DNA of 55,396 nucleotides from Bremia lactucae. Its lineage: Eukaryota > Oomycota > Peronosporomycetes > Peronosporales > Peronosporaceae. The stretch covers positions 4,573,911 to 4,629,306 of the forward strand of contig NC_090611.1 of the NCBI RefSeq assembly GCF_004359215.1. Reading direction: 5' to 3'. A model generated the notes under the pieces. The model saw nothing but the letters and a program-made list of their open reading frames with translations. It was not told the origin of the DNA and did no database searches. Of the stretch, positions 54,793 to 55,396 are shown piece by piece. Made by a program: the position numbers and the translations under genes. Every line of letters begins with the position of its first letter. Position 1 is the stretch's first letter.

Positions 54793-55233
54793 TGTAATGG
54801 GGTGTATCGTCACATGAAATTAACACTTGAAGGTTGTTAATTAAGACATTATCGAAAAGGTAGATAATATTTGGAGAATAGTATTTTACATGGTAATATT
54901 CTAAAAGCTTAATAATTGGTAGATATAGACCATTATAACTACTTTCTCCGCGGTCCAGTCAGCGCTGGACGCGCGAAAAGAGAAAGACAGATAAGACTTT
55001 TAGTACATGTTTTGTATCAGGTTATAATTAAGTTAGTATTAAATAGATAGACAAGAAGAACTTAATTATAACAATACAGTTTTCATTAGAGTCTCTTTAA
55101 AGCAAGTGTTTTAAAGAGAAGACTTCCTCTGCACGTACTAGTGTACGTGAAGTGACGTGAGGCACCCCTCGCACTGAGGCAGTGCGAAGTGGACTTGTAC
55201 TGAAGCAGTACAAGTCGGCAGTGCCCCGTTACA
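54793..55233 (+). repeat. 3' LTR of copy F, shared with the next unit
   Basis: It starts TGTAATGGGGTG after the polypurine tract and ends CCCCGTTACA. The last 245 bp equal those of the 5' LTR except the final base; the first 195 bp carry about 20 differences. The three hairpins are intact. Confidence 0.9.
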
Positions 55234-55396
55234 CCTGGTAGCACTTTGTAGTCCGTCCAAGGACCACAGTTCCATCATCTAACATGGACATGTTAGATGA
55301 TAATGGAAATACGCATCACGTTTCGCGTGATAGCTACTCCTTTCTAAGTGACATAGAAAGGAGTGCGGTCGAACGAATGAGTTCGACCGTAGGGAA
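55234..55396 (+). mobile_element. Leader of a further tandem type-1 copy (truncated by the window end)
   Basis: It matches 49038-49214 almost base for base: PBS region CCTGGTAGCACTTTGTAGTC, the ACATGGACATGTTAGATGAT block and GTGCGGTCGAACGAATGAG at the gag start. The window ends within gag. Confidence 0.9.

Larger units (their letters stand above)
48597..55233 (+). mobile_element. Type-1 Ty3/gypsy copy F (plus strand), in tandem with a further copy
   Basis: LTRs at 48597-49037 and 54793-55233 (441 bp each). Between them: PBS region, leader, gag, protease, truncated RT, RNase H, integrase remnants, an antisense ORF, and a polypurine tract (AAGGGAGGGG at about 54779-54790). The sequence after the second LTR (55234-55396) is not host DNA but the leader of the same family, so the 3' LTR is also the 5' LTR of another unit. 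RT and integrase cores are deleted, gag is frameshifted: a non-autonomous copy. Confidence 0.9.

Overview
The window reads as nuclear DNA of an oomycete, most likely a repeat-rich Peronosporales species (downy mildew or Phytophthora-like). Evidence: spliced genes with short introns (mostly 60-90 nt, GTACGT/GTGCGT-type donors, AG acceptors), compact gene islands with divergent or convergent neighbours, START-like and multi-domain kinase proteins of an oomycete flavour, and Ty3/gypsy LTR retroelements filling the rest. The species is inferred from style, not proven. No rRNA, tRNA or CRISPR was recognised.

Layout. (1) 1-10700: decayed retroelements. An LTR of one family (from 44), a gypsy copy on the minus strand (about 730-4850), a second gypsy family (about 4900-7140), and a short LTR-flanked copy (7735-10698) in which integrase is fused directly to gag. 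(2) 10860-17820: first gene island. A small membrane-anchored Lys-rich protein, a tandem SCP2 protein ending in the peroxisomal signal SKL, ORC5, and a B-box/PH/protein kinase. (3) 18645-32303: second repeat block. It holds a type-2 LTR element with an inverted gag duplication, copia-like inverted fragments, and a full-length-scale type-1 gypsy copy (24601-32156) inserted in an older type-2 LTR and itself carrying nested LTRs. (4) 34546-48037: second gene island. A START-like protein, a small zinc-knuckle protein, APC2, a DCAF4-like WD40 protein, a four-zinc-finger RanBP2-type protein, a kinase fused to a pyrroline-5-carboxylate-reductase-like Rossmann domain, and an organellar-type lysyl-tRNA synthetase. 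(5) 48187-55396: a type-2 LTR interrupted by a type-1 gypsy element whose 3' LTR runs straight into the leader of another copy, that is, a tandem array.

How the parts relate. Type-1 gypsy copies (LTR about 430-450 bp, TGTAAC...GTTACA) share the order LTR, leader, gag, protease, RT-RNase H, integrase, then an ORF on the opposite strand, then polypurine tract and LTR. The antisense ORF is seen in three copies and overlaps the integrase C-terminus. Every copy has different internal deletions and frameshifts, so none looks autonomous. The cellular genes are housekeeping or regulatory. Two ubiquitin-ligase genes (APC2 and the DCAF4-like gene) share one divergent promoter; ORC5 shares one with the SCP2 gene. 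The strongest single candidates for something new are the Rossmann-kinase fusion at 44369-45847 and the antisense ORF of the gypsy family. Exon coordinates were worked out by hand from splice consensus, frame and family similarity.
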